Shown here: one piece after another, positions 50,638-59,910 of the stretch
Layout of the letters: every line of letters starts with the position of its first letter
Position numbering within the stretch: position 1 is the first letter of the stretch
From: Betaproteobacteria bacterium
Lineage (GTDB): Bacteria > Pseudomonadota > Gammaproteobacteria > Burkholderiales > SG8-41
Direction of reading: 5' to 3'
Assembly: GCA_021730905.1 (NCBI GenBank)
Contig: JAKFYK010000025.1
Coordinates: 1 to 64,000, forward strand
Length of the DNA stretch: 64,000 nucleotides
Made by a program: the position numbers and the translations under genes
The notes under the pieces: model-generated
What the model was told of the DNA's origin: nothing
What the model saw: the letters and a program-made list of their open reading frames with translations, nothing else
The model's database searches: none

Positions 50638-51411
50638 TTAGCGGTCTGCAATGGGTCTTCCTATCGCCGCCTTGCGCAGTTTCGTGTCCGATGGAAACGC
50701 CGGGCTGTACGAGAAGAAGCGGTTTGTATTGGGAAAGGTCCTCGCCCAGCCGACCAGTTCGCCGCTGGCATCGGCATAGAGACGGATCGTGCCTTTGCCG
50801 AGGCCGATGACCTTGTTCGACGGGTTGGCAAGCCTGCTATCGTCCGCGCCGACATGCTCTTCGTTCGAATCGATGATCGAGACCTCGAACTGCCGGGTGC
50901 CGCCCACGATCGGACGCTTTGGCGAAATCAGCTTCGGCGTGCTGTTGATCAGGAAGACATGGCCGGTCGTTCCGGTTTGCTTCTGGTCTTCCTTATCGAG
51001 CATGGCATGCGCCAGAAGATCGCCGGGCTTCATGTCTTCGACGTTGCGGATGCGCTTGAAACCCTTCTCCCGCTCGATGGAGAAAACGAAGTCTTCCGAC
51101 GCCGGTCGTTTGCGCTTCGGTCCCGCGACCAGGAACTCCATTTGTGACTGAGTCCGGTACTGCGCGCGCTCAAAAAGCGCCAGCAGGAAGCCGGAGCAGT
51201 CTGCTCTCATCGCGTAACCGCTAGAGAGGGGATCTCCCGGAAAGCGGATAGTCTGGCCGCCGAGCACGTAGCGATTGTCTTCGGGCTTGAGGTTGTCGAC
51301 CAGTTCGCGCGCGATCGTCAGATGCCTTGGAACGCCGCTCGAATCGGTATTCTGCGCGCCGGCGGAGAAACACAATCCTGACATCAGAACAACTGAAACC
51401 AGGTACCTCAT
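50638..51411 (-). CDS. Exported NlpC/P60-like cysteine peptidase-fold protein
   Basis: A 257-aa exported protein: signal peptide ending SAGAQ (about 20), MRADCSGFLLALFER (catalytic-type Cys at about 72), MKPGDLLAHAML, and GTTGHVFLI with the His (about 150). This Cys..His spacing fits the NlpC/P60 cell-wall peptidase fold. A final region VGWARTFPN..FSYSPAFPS is unassigned. It may trim peptidoglycan peptides or bind them. AGGGG upstream of ATG 51411; it lies 40 bp after a Bug gene. Confidence 0.78.
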   Translation of the reverse strand: MRYLVSVVLMSGLCFSAGAQNTDSSGVPRHLTIARELVDNLKPEDNRYVLGGQTIRFPGDPLSSGYAMRADCSGFLLALFERAQYRTQSQMEFLVAGPKRKRPASEDFVFSIEREKGFKRIRNVEDMKPGDLLAHAMLDKEDQKQTGTTGHVFLINSTPKLISPKRPIVGGTRQFEVSIIDSNEEHVGADDSRLANPSNKVIGLGKGTIRLYADASGELVGWARTFPNTNRFFSYSPAFPSDTKLRKAAIGRPIADR

Positions 51412-51451
51412 ACCTACCCCTCTGCGATAGCCAAGTCCTACTCGTCAAAAC

Positions 51452-52411
51452 TCACTGCTGCGGCATGCCCGACGCCTGCATGATCTGGCGAGTTTTCTCG
51501 ATTTCAAGCCGTACCTTCTCGGCAAGTTGCTGCGGCGTGCCCGCGATCACGCGATGCCCGGTGCTGATCAGGCGCTCGTTGATTTCGGCGGTGTTCACGA
51601 TGCGCACCGCTTCGCGATGCATAGCCTGCACCAGCACAGGCGGCGTTTTTGCCGGCGCGAACAGCGCATACCATTGCTCGTGTTCGTAGCCGGGCAGGCC
51701 GTTTTCCGCGATGGCGGGCACATTGGGCAATTGCGGCATGCGCTTGGCGCTGCTCACGCCAAGCACGCGCAGCCTGCCGGACTCGACATGCGGCGCGATC
51801 ACCACGTACGAGGTAAACGTCATGTCCGATTCGCCCGACATGACGGCGATCGCGGCCTGCGCGCCGCCCTTGTAGTGCACATTGGTCATGCTGACTTTCG
51901 CCTGCAGCTTGAGCGCATTGCCCATGAGTTCGCCGGCCGCGCCCGCGATGGCAACATTGAGCTTGCCCGGTGATCGTTGCGCCAGGGCGACCAACTCACG
52001 CACCGATTTCGCCGGCACCGAGGGATGAACCACCAGCGCGAGCGGGATGGTGGCAATCTCGCTAATCGCCGCGAAATCGTTAATCGGGTCGTAGTCGAGT
52101 TTCTTGTACAAAGCTGCGTTGATCGCATGCGTGCCGGCGTTGCCCATCATGATCACCGACGCGTCCGGCGCGGCGCGCGCGGTGAATTGCGCCGCGACCA
52201 GGCCGTTGGCGCTGGTGCGGCTCTCCACGATCACGCTGTTGCGCAGACCCTCGCCCAGTTTCGGCGCGATCAGCCGCGCGATGAAATCCGGCCCGGTGCC
52301 GCCGGCGCTCCCTACGATGATGCGCATCTGGCGCGGAAATTCCTGGGCCGCGGCCGGCACCGAGAACAGCGCCGCCACGGACACCAGCGCCCACCGCACA
52401 AGCATTTTCAT
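51452..52411 (-). CDS. Bug/TctC-family substrate-binding protein
   Basis: A 319-aa exported protein: signal peptide ending PAAAQ (about 23), RQMRIIVGSAGGTGPDFIAR, VVHPSVPAKSVRELV, NVHYKGGAQAAIAVMSG. The phosphate-like binding loop NRPGAGG is altered to SRTSANG, so ligand contacts may differ. Its ATG overlaps the stop of the next Bug gene upstream (ATGA, 52408-52411), giving a translationally coupled pair of binding proteins. Confidence 0.92.
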   Translation of the reverse strand: MKMLVRWALVSVAALFSVPAAAQEFPRQMRIIVGSAGGTGPDFIARLIAPKLGEGLRNSVIVESRTSANGLVAAQFTARAAPDASVIMMGNAGTHAINAALYKKLDYDPINDFAAISEIATIPLALVVHPSVPAKSVRELVALAQRSPGKLNVAIAGAAGELMGNALKLQAKVSMTNVHYKGGAQAAIAVMSGESDMTFTSYVVIAPHVESGRLRVLGVSSAKRMPQLPNVPAIAENGLPGYEHEQWYALFAPAKTPPVLVQAMHREAVRIVNTAEINERLISTGHRVIAGTPQQLAEKVRLEIEKTRQIMQASGMPQQ

Positions 52412-53427
52412 CGCGCCAAACCCAGATCAGTCAAAAACACTTTCAGCGCCGCCTGATCGCGCTCGAGAAATTTCATGGTTTCCGCGCGACCCATGAATTC
52501 GCTGACCCAGAAATTAGCTTCGACTTCTTTTTTCCATTCGGGCGATTCGGTGAAACGCTTGAGCGCCCCCTCCCAGAACGCAATCTGCGCCGGTGTCATG
52601 CCCTTGGGGCCGACGATGGTGCGCCAGTTTGACACCACCGCGTCGTATCCCTGCTCGCGCCAGGTCGGAGTGTCGGCAAGAATGCCGCCGAGGCGATTGG
52701 GTGCGCCGACCGCGAGCAGGCGCACCTGACCGTTTTTCATCAGCGACGCGCCGAACGCCGCGGTGATCGGCACCACATCGACATGTCCGCCAAGCATCGC
52801 CGTGCTTGCCGCGCCGCCCGACTGAAAAATCACGTTGCGCAGCGACTTCACCTCCACCCCGCCCGCCCTGAGCGCCGCTGCCACGCCTTGATGATTCGGC
52901 CCGCCGAGGCTGGTGGCGATGCCGAAACTCAGCGCCGCGGGGTCTTTGCGGATGCGCTCCACCAGATCGCGCCCGCTCTTCAGGGGTGACCCGGGCAGCA
53001 CCGTCACGCTGACGTATTCGCCGAACAGATGCGCCACCGGCGTCATCTCGGTGTAACTCGGCCCGCGCCCGCTTATGTTGTTGGTGAGCAGCGCCTTGGA
53101 GCCGAGCACGACGTAGTGCCCGTCGCCCGCATGCTGGTTGAGATAGGCGTAAGCCACCGCGCTGCCGCCGCCCGGTTTGTTGTTGATGGACACCGGCACA
53201 GTGAAATCCTTGCGCTCCTGCATCACGTTCAACATGATGCGGATGATGCGGTCAGCGCCGCCGCCGGGTGCGTTGGTGGCGATGATCTCGACCGGCTTGT
53301 CCGGCTTCCACGCCTGCGCGTGCGCCGTGACGGCAGTAACGGCAATCGCGATCAGCGGTACCAGCAGCCGTCTCGCAATGGGCAAAGTTCGGCGAACTAT
53401 CGTGATTGAGCCGGCATCAATTGGCAT
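52408..53427 (-). CDS. Bug/TctC-family substrate-binding protein, divergent subgroup
   Basis: A 339-aa exported protein with a longer N-terminus (signal peptide about 15-38, ending VTAHAQ). DKPVEIIATNAPGGGADRIIR replaces the usual RPVRxIVPFPPGG, NNKPGGGSAVAYAYL replaces NRPGAGG, and the IPYKG motif is replaced by IFQSGGAAS. This matches the TctC-like branch rather than the bulk of Bug proteins here. GGAGGAGGG lies 8-9 nt upstream of ATG 53427. It is coupled to the following Bug gene by an ATGA overlap. Confidence 0.9.
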   Translation of the reverse strand: MPIDAGSITIVRRTLPIARRLLVPLIAIAVTAVTAHAQAWKPDKPVEIIATNAPGGGADRIIRIMLNVMQERKDFTVPVSINNKPGGGSAVAYAYLNQHAGDGHYVVLGSKALLTNNISGRGPSYTEMTPVAHLFGEYVSVTVLPGSPLKSGRDLVERIRKDPAALSFGIATSLGGPNHQGVAAALRAGGVEVKSLRNVIFQSGGAASTAMLGGHVDVVPITAAFGASLMKNGQVRLLAVGAPNRLGGILADTPTWREQGYDAVVSNWRTIVGPKGMTPAQIAFWEGALKRFTESPEWKKEVEANFWVSEFMGRAETMKFLERDQAALKVFLTDLGLAR

Positions 53428-53509
53428 GGTACATACCCTCCTCCGTCAGCGCGTGATGGAACAGAAAATTTACTCCGATACCACAGCCTGCGCCAGTGCG
53501 CAGAAAAAC

Positions 53510-54505
53510 TCACTCCGGCTGTATACCGGCATCCTTGATCACTTTCGCCCACTTGTGCACTTCACTGCGTATCAGCACGGCAAAAGCTTCCGGTGATGCG
53601 CTCGGTGACGGGTCGGCACCGTCGTCAACGAAACGCTTGCGTATGGCGGGATCATTCACGGCGCGCACCACGTTGCTATGCAAATGGGTGACGATGGCAC
53701 GCGGCGTGCCTGCGGGCGCAAGCACGCCGAACCACGTCACGGCGTCGTAGCCCGGCAAACCGGCCTCAGCGATGGTGGGTATATCCGGTGCGCCCGGCGA
53801 ACGCCTGGCGCTGGTAACGCCATAGGCGCGCAGCTTGCCCGCTTTCACCTGCGGCAAGGTGGAGAGAATATTTGCCGCCATCAGCGGCACATGCCCGGCG
53901 ATGATATCGACCAGTGCGAGGCCTGCGCCTTTGTATGGCACATGCGTCATTTTCAATCCTGCGCTGCTGACAAAAAATTCCATCATCAGATGCGGCATGC
54001 TGCCCACGCCGGCCGAAGCGAATTGCATCTGGCCGGGGCGCGACTTGATATGCGCGATCAGTTCCTTGACGTTGCCCGCGGGCAGCGATGGATTCGATAC
54101 CAGCAGATTGGGCACGATTACCGTCATCGCAATCGGCGCAAAATCACGCTCGACGTCGAATGGCACTTTTTTCATCAATGACGCGTTGCTGGTCAGCGAA
54201 GCAATCGCGGCAATCAACGTGTAGCCGTCGGGTGCGGCGCGCGCACCCAGTTCGGCGCCGATATTGCCGCTGGCGCCGCCACGATTATCGACCACGATTT
54301 GCTGCCCCAGATATTCGGAGAGTTTGGGCATGACGATGCGCGTCGCCAGATCCGTGCCGCCGCCCGGCGTCGAAGGCACGATCATGCGGATCGGGCGGTC
54401 GGGGTAGGCTGCATGCACCGAGCTCACAACCATCGCCATTGCTATAGGGCCTACCCCTGCGACAAATATATGTAAGTATTTGTTTTTAAACATATTTACA
54501 GACAT
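53510..54505 (-). CDS. Bug/TctC-family substrate-binding protein whose start lies in an AT-rich repeat
   Basis: A 331-aa exported protein: [46 protein letters not shown] and C-terminal VHKWAKVIKDAG. The signal peptide begins MSVNMFKNKYLHIFVAGVG; the stretch MFKNKYL is encoded by a copy of the AT-rich repeat (54473-54499). Two starts are possible, ATG 54505 or ATG 54493, neither with a visible Shine-Dalgarno. It is third in a row of three Bug genes. Confidence 0.9.
   Translation of the reverse strand: MSVNMFKNKYLHIFVAGVGPIAMAMVVSSVHAAYPDRPIRMIVPSTPGGGTDLATRIVMPKLSEYLGQQIVVDNRGGASGNIGAELGARAAPDGYTLIAAIASLTSNASLMKKVPFDVERDFAPIAMTVIVPNLLVSNPSLPAGNVKELIAHIKSRPGQMQFASAGVGSMPHLMMEFFVSSAGLKMTHVPYKGAGLALVDIIAGHVPLMAANILSTLPQVKAGKLRAYGVTSARRSPGAPDIPTIAEAGLPGYDAVTWFGVLAPAGTPRAIVTHLHSNVVRAVNDPAIRKRFVDDGADPSPSASPEAFAVLIRSEVHKWAKVIKDAGIQPE
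54473..54499 (+). repeat. AT-rich dispersed repeat, copy 8
   Basis: TAAGTATTTGTTTTTA (exact core) then AACATATTTAC. It encodes the first residues of the Bug protein on the minus strand. Confidence 0.83.
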
Positions 54506-54570
54506 ACCATAATACGGCAAAAAAGATGATGCGGAAACAGATTGATGGATTATCCCTCTGCAAATTCCGC

Positions 54571-55395
54571 TCACAATTTCAGCGTCTTCGCCAGCCACGA
54601 AGCAACAATCCCTGCCACATGCCCTTCGCGATCATTGTAAAAATGATCGCAGTTGGCAACGATGTTCACCTCGCACGGGCCGCCGCACGCCGCCTGGAAT
54701 TCTTCGGCCGGGTAGCGGTCGCGGTCTTCCTTGTCGCCGCGTATCGCCAGCACCGGGCATTTGATTTGCGGCGCCAGCGCAATCGTATCGGGCACGGAGA
54801 CGATGCGGTCGAGAAAACTCTCGGCACTGATCACGTACCACCAACCAGGCATGAACATGAGTTCGCGGCCGCGTCCCGCCGCGACGAGTTCGCGCGCTTT
54901 TTGCGTCAGCTCATCAAGTTTGCCTGCGGCGAAAAGTTTTTCGCTGCCACCTGAGGTATCCTGCCGCACACTGCCGCGTCCCGCCGACAGCAGCACCAGC
55001 GCCGGCGTTTTCGGATGATCCACGACATGGCGCGTTGAGAGCATGCCGCCGTTGCTGTGCCCCATCACCACGGGATCCGGAAATCCGCGCGCGGCGAGCC
55101 ACTGCGCGGCAAAACGATTGTCGGCTATCGCTTCCGCCGTGGTCTGAAATGCGCCACCTTCCGCCGCGCGGCTCATGCGCGTAGTAAGGATGTCGTGTCC
55201 GCGACGATTGAACGCCAGCACGGCGAGTCCCAGCTTCGTGAGTGCCGGCGGCAGAAAGCGCGCGCCGCCGGTGTAAAAATTCATGGTGTTGCCGTGAAAG
55301 TAGAGCGCTGCGCCCTTGGCTGGCCCATCCGGTTGATGAAAGGCGCCATCGATAGGGTGCGTGTCGGTGGTGATGGTGACAAGTTCGGTGCGCAT
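54571..55395 (-). CDS. Alpha/beta hydrolase
   Basis: A 274-aa protein: LYFHGNTMNF (oxyanion region, about 31-40), FNRRGHD (about 62-68), nucleophile elbow VVMGHSNGGML with the Ser at about 113, LAIRGDKEDRDR with the acid Asp and NCDHFYNDREGH with the His. No signal peptide. The layout is that of a serine hydrolase of the Abhydrolase_6 type; the substrate is unknown. It lies upstream of the three-Bug row on the same strand, 65 bp away. Confidence 0.88.
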   Translation of the reverse strand: MRTELVTITTDTHPIDGAFHQPDGPAKGAALYFHGNTMNFYTGGARFLPPALTKLGLAVLAFNRRGHDILTTRMSRAAEGGAFQTTAEAIADNRFAAQWLAARGFPDPVVMGHSNGGMLSTRHVVDHPKTPALVLLSAGRGSVRQDTSGGSEKLFAAGKLDELTQKARELVAAGRGRELMFMPGWWYVISAESFLDRIVSVPDTIALAPQIKCPVLAIRGDKEDRDRYPAEEFQAACGGPCEVNIVANCDHFYNDREGHVAGIVASWLAKTLKL

Positions 55396-55505
55396 GGGAT
55401 TGTTTTTCCGCGAGGAGAGCTGAGAATAAGCACCGCAGATGATATGGCCTCAGGCGCGTGCGTGCAATGCCGGCCCGGCCATGCGGCCTATGCACATTGC
55501 GTAGA

Positions 55506-55901
55506 TCAGCCTTTGGCTTTGGACTGGTTCAGGGTCACCGCGGCGCGAATGAGCGCCTTCAACGCTTTCTCATTGATCTTCTCGCCTTCGCGAAAGTCGA
55601 TGGCACGCCTCACGTTCCCGGCCAGACTGGAATTGAAGAGGCGCGAAGGATCCTTCAGTGCCGCCCCTTGGGCGAAGGTCATCTTCACCACGCTCTTATA
55701 CGTCTCGCCGGTACAGATGATACCGTCGTGCGACCACACCGGCACGCTCCACTTCCACTCCTCGACGACGTCGGGATCGGCTTCCTTGATCACGGCGCGG
55801 AGCCGGCCGAGCATCTTGCCGCGCCAGTCGCCCAGTTCCTTGATTCTCGCGCCTATCAGCCGAGAAGGAGACTGGCTTTCCTGCGACCCAACCTTCTTCA
55901 T
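55506..55901 (-). CDS. DUF1801-domain protein
   Basis: A 131-aa soluble protein with the DUF1801 core: VVEEWKWSVPVWSHDGIICTGE (about 45-66), KSVVKMTFAQGAALKDPSRLFNSSLAGNVRRAIDF split over 69-103. The family has a compact fold found in small cytoplasmic proteins of unknown role. Its start overlaps the stop of the small upstream frame (ATGA, 55898-55901), so the pair is probably co-translated. Confidence 0.85.
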   Translation of the reverse strand: MKKVGSQESQSPSRLIGARIKELGDWRGKMLGRLRAVIKEADPDVVEEWKWSVPVWSHDGIICTGETYKSVVKMTFAQGAALKDPSRLFNSSLAGNVRRAIDFREGEKINEKALKALIRAAVTLNQSKAKG

Positions 55902-56080
55902 ACCCGTTTCTCTCCCTTAAGGCGCCTAATGTCACGCTTGACCGGGCGCCGGCGCGCGAGCGCGTCTGCGCAGCTCGGATACTTCGCCGCCACGCGTACG
56001 GCATAGCCGACTGCGGTCAACGCGGCGACGCGTTTGGGACTGATTCTCAGCAGAGCGAAAAAACCTGTAGCCATGAGCAT
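55898..56080 (-). CDS. Small hypothetical protein, 60 aa
   Basis: A 60-residue frame MLMATGFFALLRISPKRVAA.. ending in a basic tail (RRRPVKRDIRRLKGEKRV). One hydrophobic segment at the start is followed by a strongly basic end. The ATGA overlap with the DUF1801 gene supports it being real. I do not recognise it. Confidence 0.5.
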   Translation of the reverse strand: MLMATGFFALLRISPKRVAALTAVGYAVRVAAKYPSCADALARRRPVKRDIRRLKGEKRV

Positions 56081-56181
56081 TCCTTCAACCTTGCCCGGTG
56101 AATGTCAGCTTGAACAATGAGCGCCAGCCAGTGTTATTAGAGTAACTCCTGCATTCTCAGACAGTCTATGCGAGATTTTCC

Positions 56182-56364
56182 TCATTTCTTGTTTGGACCC
56201 GGGCCAAGTACTGCTTCCAAACGTGTACTCAAACGATCCGCCAATTCCTCCGGCGTCCCCCAGTCAATGCAGTTAAATTGACGAATATCGAAATGCAATT
56301 CACCCATATCACCTTTTCGACAAGTCCAGAAAACTGGGATACCCAAGCCTAACGCATAGGTACG
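56182..56364 (-). pseudogene. 3' fragment of a nucleoside 2-deoxyribosyltransferase-like gene
   Basis: Reading minus strand from about 56364, 60 codons give TYALGLGIPVFWTCRKGDMG, then HFDIRQFNCIDW and TPEELADRLSTRLEAVLGPG before TGA at 56184-56182. The TCRK..HFDxRQYNxIxW pattern is the C-terminal part of a nucleoside-deoxyribosyltransferase/TIR-like group. A stop codon lies immediately upstream in frame and no start or N-terminal half is present, so this is a truncated relic in the 317-bp gap upstream of panE. Confidence 0.6.
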
Positions 56365-56397
56365 TCAATCGAAAAGTGGAACCTCAGCCGTGCCCTT

Positions 56398-57324
56398 TTA
56401 TGCGTGCTTACCACCCGCCTGCAGGGCCAGCATATCCCATACCGCGCGGTTGCACGGCGTAGCCACACCGACTTTTTTTCCCAGTTTCACCACGCCGCCG
56501 GCCAGCCATTCAACTTCAAGATGGTTGCCGCTTTTCAGGTCGTGATGCATCGACGAATCCATGGTCGCGGGCAGGCTGTCGGCGAACTTCAGCCGGTCGT
56601 CGGCATAGTCCGCCGGCAGGTTGACGCCGAGCGCGCGCCCGACGGCAACGGTTTCCTTCATCAGGTCGTGCAGGAAGGCGCGCGTCTGCGGATGCCCGCG
56701 CACCGGGCCGATGGTGGTGCGCATCGCGGCCGTGGTGCCCGACAGGCCGACCAGAAAGGTGTATTTCTCCCACAGCGTGCGGCGGATGTCGCCCGACAAC
56801 TCAGCCTGCACGCCTGCTTTCAGCAGCGCCGCGAGCAGCGATTCGGCGCGCGCCGATTTTTTTCCATCATATTCGCCGAACACGATGCGCTGGATAGTGC
56901 CGGTCTGGTGGATCACGCCAGGACGCGAGATATGCGTGGCCACGTAGGCCACGCCGCCCATCAGCGCCTGCTCGCCGAATACGCCGCGCAGGATGTCGTC
57001 CTTCACCACGCCATTCTGCAGCGACAACACGGCGGTGCCGGGACCAACGATGGGCTTGAGCGATTTCGCCACCGCTTCGGTATCCCACAGCTTCACTGCA
57101 AACAGGATGAGATCGGGCGTTCCCGCCGACAGCGGATCGTCGGTGACCTGCACCGGTTTGATCAGCGTGTTGCCCTGCGCCTCGCTTTCGATCAGCAGTC
57201 CCTCGCTGCGCATTGCCGTGAGGTGCGCGCCGCGTGCGACAAACGTGACGTCGCAGTCCGCATGCGCGAGCCTGCCGCCGAAAAATCCGCCGACGCCACC
57301 GGAACCCATGACCAGAATTTTCAT
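56398..57324 (-). CDS. panE: 2-dehydropantoate 2-reductase
   Basis: A 308-aa ketopantoate reductase-family protein. NADPH-binding GSGGVGGFFGG at residues 8-18; LFAVKLWDTEAV; LQNGVV (about 99-104); catalytic Lys in LWEKYTFLVGLSGTTAAMR split around 183-201; later Asn/Ser binding residues. It reduces 2-dehydropantoate to pantoate in CoA synthesis, though paralogues of this family act on other keto acids. It is the last gene of the minus-strand cluster from 64000 down. Confidence 0.88.
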   Translation of the reverse strand: MKILVMGSGGVGGFFGGRLAHADCDVTFVARGAHLTAMRSEGLLIESEAQGNTLIKPVQVTDDPLSAGTPDLILFAVKLWDTEAVAKSLKPIVGPGTAVLSLQNGVVKDDILRGVFGEQALMGGVAYVATHISRPGVIHQTGTIQRIVFGEYDGKKSARAESLLAALLKAGVQAELSGDIRRTLWEKYTFLVGLSGTTAAMRTTIGPVRGHPQTRAFLHDLMKETVAVGRALGVNLPADYADDRLKFADSLPATMDSSMHHDLKSGNHLEVEWLAGGVVKLGKKVGVATPCNRAVWDMLALQAGGKHA

Positions 57325-57334
57325 TGCAGACCTT

Positions 57335-58213
57335 TCATTTCCTTCTCTCCCCGCGCACGGTAACCAAGCCGCCGCCGATAATCAACCCGACCCCCAACGC
57401 AACCCACAGGCCGGGCACCTCGCCCCACAGCACGAAGCCGAACAGCATCGCCCACAGAAAAGCTGTGTAGCGGAACGGCGACACCAGCGACGCCTCGCCC
57501 ATGCGCAGCGCCTCGATCACAAAAAAATGCGCGCCGGCGTTGGCCAGCCCGGCCAGCACGAACCACAGCACACCGTCGACATCGACCGCGTTCCATCCCC
57601 ACGGTGCAGTCAGCAGCCCCGCGAACATGACGATGAGCGTGGAGCAGAGCAAAATGGAAATCGAAGTGTCGGTGCGCGACAGGCGCCGCGTGACGATGTC
57701 GCGCACACTGTTGATCAGTGCGTTTGCCACCGGCAGCAGCAGTATCCACTGGAAATCCGCCCCGCCCGGACGCACGATCACCAGCACGCCGGCAAACCCC
57801 GTGAGCACCCCGGTCCAGCGCCAGGCGCCGACACGCTCGCCCAGCAGCGGCGCGGACAGCAGCGCAATGAAAATCGGGGTGGTGAAAGTGATGGCGATCA
57901 CGGTGGTGATCGGCAACAGGCTGAGGCTGATGACAATGAGCGTCGAACCCGCCACGAACAGCAGGCCACGCAACGACTGCCCCCGCCAGTTCACCACACG
58001 CGCCGCGGCCCAGCCGGTGACCAGCATGATGTAAGGCACGATCACCAGCAGCGTTGCCGCCTGCCGCAGGCAGATCACCTGCCCGACCGGGTACGACTGC
58101 GTCAGGTATTTGGAAGCGGCATCGCTGGCGGTGAGCAGCGCGGCGCCTATGGTCATGGCGCCGATGGCTTTGAGATTCGAACTGCCTGCGCCGTGCCGCG
58201 CGTCGTCTTTCAC
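57335..58213 (-). CDS. DMT-superfamily (EamA) transporter
   Basis: A 292-aa inner-membrane protein with about ten hydrophobic helices in two EamA repeats: AMTIGAALLTASDAASKYL (first helix), ITTVIAITFTTPIFIALLSAPLLGERV split around 103-129, and PFRYTAFLWAMLFGFVLWGEVPG split around 245-268 in the second repeat. Likely an exporter of a small metabolite; the substrate is unknown. It lies 10 bp upstream of panE and 2 bp after the exonuclease gene. Confidence 0.9.
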   Translation of the reverse strand: MKDDARHGAGSSNLKAIGAMTIGAALLTASDAASKYLTQSYPVGQVICLRQAATLLVIVPYIMLVTGWAAARVVNWRGQSLRGLLFVAGSTLIVISLSLLPITTVIAITFTTPIFIALLSAPLLGERVGAWRWTGVLTGFAGVLVIVRPGGADFQWILLLPVANALINSVRDIVTRRLSRTDTSISILLCSTLIVMFAGLLTAPWGWNAVDVDGVLWFVLAGLANAGAHFFVIEALRMGEASLVSPFRYTAFLWAMLFGFVLWGEVPGLWVALGVGLIIGGGLVTVRGERRK

Positions 58214-58215
58214 AA

Positions 58216-58803
58216 TCAGGCCGCACCCGGACCGCGGCGGCGAAGTTCAGCCAGCATATTGCAAAACAGCGCGCCCTGCTCGATGGCGTCGTCAAGCGCA
58301 ACATGCGTGTGCGGGAACGGATCGAACCACGACTTCGGCATATGGCGCTTGGTCGAGCGCTGCCAGTCGGCATTCAGCAACGCCATCGCCAGTGTGCGCA
58401 TGTCGAGCCCCGAATGCGCGAACGGGCTTTCGCCCGCAAATCGCATCAGATACCAGTGCACGAACATGAAATCAAACGTCACCGGGTACGCCACGAACAC
58501 CGGCACGCCCGGCAAGGCCTTCAGCCAGACGAGACAATCATGCATCGCTTTTTCGGGCGGCACACAATCCTTGCGGCACGCCTCCCACGCAAGCTTCTCC
58601 GTCGCCCACCATGCCATGGTTTTGGGATCGCCGCTCGCGCCCGGCAGCGTTTCGAGGTTGGCGGAAAACGTGGCCAACAAAGTCTTGTCAGGCAGATAGG
58701 CCGCGCAGCCGATGGACAGCATCGAATGCGGACCGGGTATCGGGCCGTCGGTTTCCACATCCACGCTGACGTAGATTTCGGGCTTGTCGGTGCTTTGCGC
58801 CAT
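58216..58803 (-). CDS. DEDDh-type 3'-5' exonuclease
   Basis: A 195-aa exonuclease-domain protein: [14 protein letters not shown] (DxE, about 11-24), a middle [12 protein letters not shown] with the second Asp, and [13 protein letters not shown] (final His and Asp). All acidic ligands of the family are visible. It is close to the RNase T / oligoribonuclease fold; whether it acts on RNA or DNA cannot be told. It lies between Ldh and DMT genes, probably just by chance of operon growth. Confidence 0.87.
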   Translation of the reverse strand: MAQSTDKPEIYVSVDVETDGPIPGPHSMLSIGCAAYLPDKTLLATFSANLETLPGASGDPKTMAWWATEKLAWEACRKDCVPPEKAMHDCLVWLKALPGVPVFVAYPVTFDFMFVHWYLMRFAGESPFAHSGLDMRTLAMALLNADWQRSTKRHMPKSWFDPFPHTHVALDDAIEQGALFCNMLAELRRRGPGAA

Positions 58804-58808
58804 GCAGG

Positions 58809-59858
58809 CTATAGCGCCCTTAATGACTCAACTACCTTTCGCTTGACTACAAGGCCTTCGACGCGCCGCCGCTCGCGCTCGCGCGATGCACGCTCCGATG
58901 GAATGCGTATCTCGCTCACCCCCGGCTGCTTGGGCAGCGCTTTCATTTCACGCACGTACTGCGACATGCGCTGTTTGAAATCGTTGCCCGGCAGCATGAT
59001 CTCCGGGTTGACCGCCCAGAACAAAAACCCGTAGTCGAGCACTTCGTCGCGGATGATCGCGGAGCCGGCGAGCAGGCCCAGGGCCTGGATCGCGAAGCTC
59101 AGTCCGTAACCCTTGTAAACGTAGTCCTTGCCGCCGAAGGGCGCCACGCCGCCTTTCAGCGCGGCCGCCGCGTCACGCGTGGGATTGCCGTTTTCATCGA
59201 TGCCCACACCCTCGGGCAGCAGCTCGTTCAGATGCGCGTGCAGCATGACGTCGCCCCACATCATCGAGGCCGTGCCGATGTCGAAGGTCACCGGCCCTTC
59301 CTCGGAAGGAAAACCGAAACACATCGGGTTGGTGCCGAGCGCGGGCACCGCCGCGCCCGGCGGCACCACGCGCGGCTTGTTGCTGGCGGTGTGCATGGCG
59401 AGATAGCCTGCCTTGACAATGTGCTCGACAAAGTAGGCGTTGCGTCCACTGTAGTACGTGTTGTAAACGCCGACGCAGCAAATGCCGTGCGCCTTGGCCT
59501 TTTCGATCGCCTTTTGCGCCGCGTGATAACAGGTCACGTAGCCGATATGGTTGCCGCCGTCCATCAGCGCCGACACCGGCGTTTCCTTCACCACCCGGAT
59601 CGGCGTGCGCCCGAGCTTGATTTTTTCGTCGCCCGCCATCGCCAGGATGCGCGGCAGGCCCGCGAACTTGTAGCCGCACAACATATTGTCGATCAACTGA
59701 TCGACGACAATGCGCGCGTCTTCCGCGCTATAGCCGATGCGCTGCACAGCGGCTTCGCCGATGGCACGCGCTTCATCCACTGACAAACGAACGGTGTCCG
59801 GTTCGTCGGCGTCCAGCAGGCTGTTCGGAATTGTCGATTGACTTGCAGTAGCGCTCAT
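58809..59858 (-). CDS. Ldh-family (malate/L-lactate/ureidoglycolate type) dehydrogenase
   Basis: A 349-aa NAD(P)-dependent oxidoreductase of the Ldh2 family: [17 protein letters not shown] (about 55-71), [41 protein letters not shown] (about 160-185), [15 protein letters not shown]. The family oxidises 2-hydroxy acids such as malate, lactate or ureidoglycolate. AGGAAA upstream of ATG 59858. It follows the enolase-superfamily gene and probably acts on its product. Confidence 0.9.
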   Translation of the reverse strand: MSATASQSTIPNSLLDADEPDTVRLSVDEARAIGEAAVQRIGYSAEDARIVVDQLIDNMLCGYKFAGLPRILAMAGDEKIKLGRTPIRVVKETPVSALMDGGNHIGYVTCYHAAQKAIEKAKAHGICCVGVYNTYYSGRNAYFVEHIVKAGYLAMHTASNKPRVVPPGAAVPALGTNPMCFGFPSEEGPVTFDIGTASMMWGDVMLHAHLNELLPEGVGIDENGNPTRDAAAALKGGVAPFGGKDYVYKGYGLSFAIQALGLLAGSAIIRDEVLDYGFLFWAVNPEIMLPGNDFKQRMSQYVREMKALPKQPGVSEIRIPSERASRERERRRVEGLVVKRKVVESLRAL

Positions 59859-59910
59859 TTGTATTTCCTATCCCAAAATATTGTTTTAATTCCGGAACGC
59901 ATTGCAGAGT

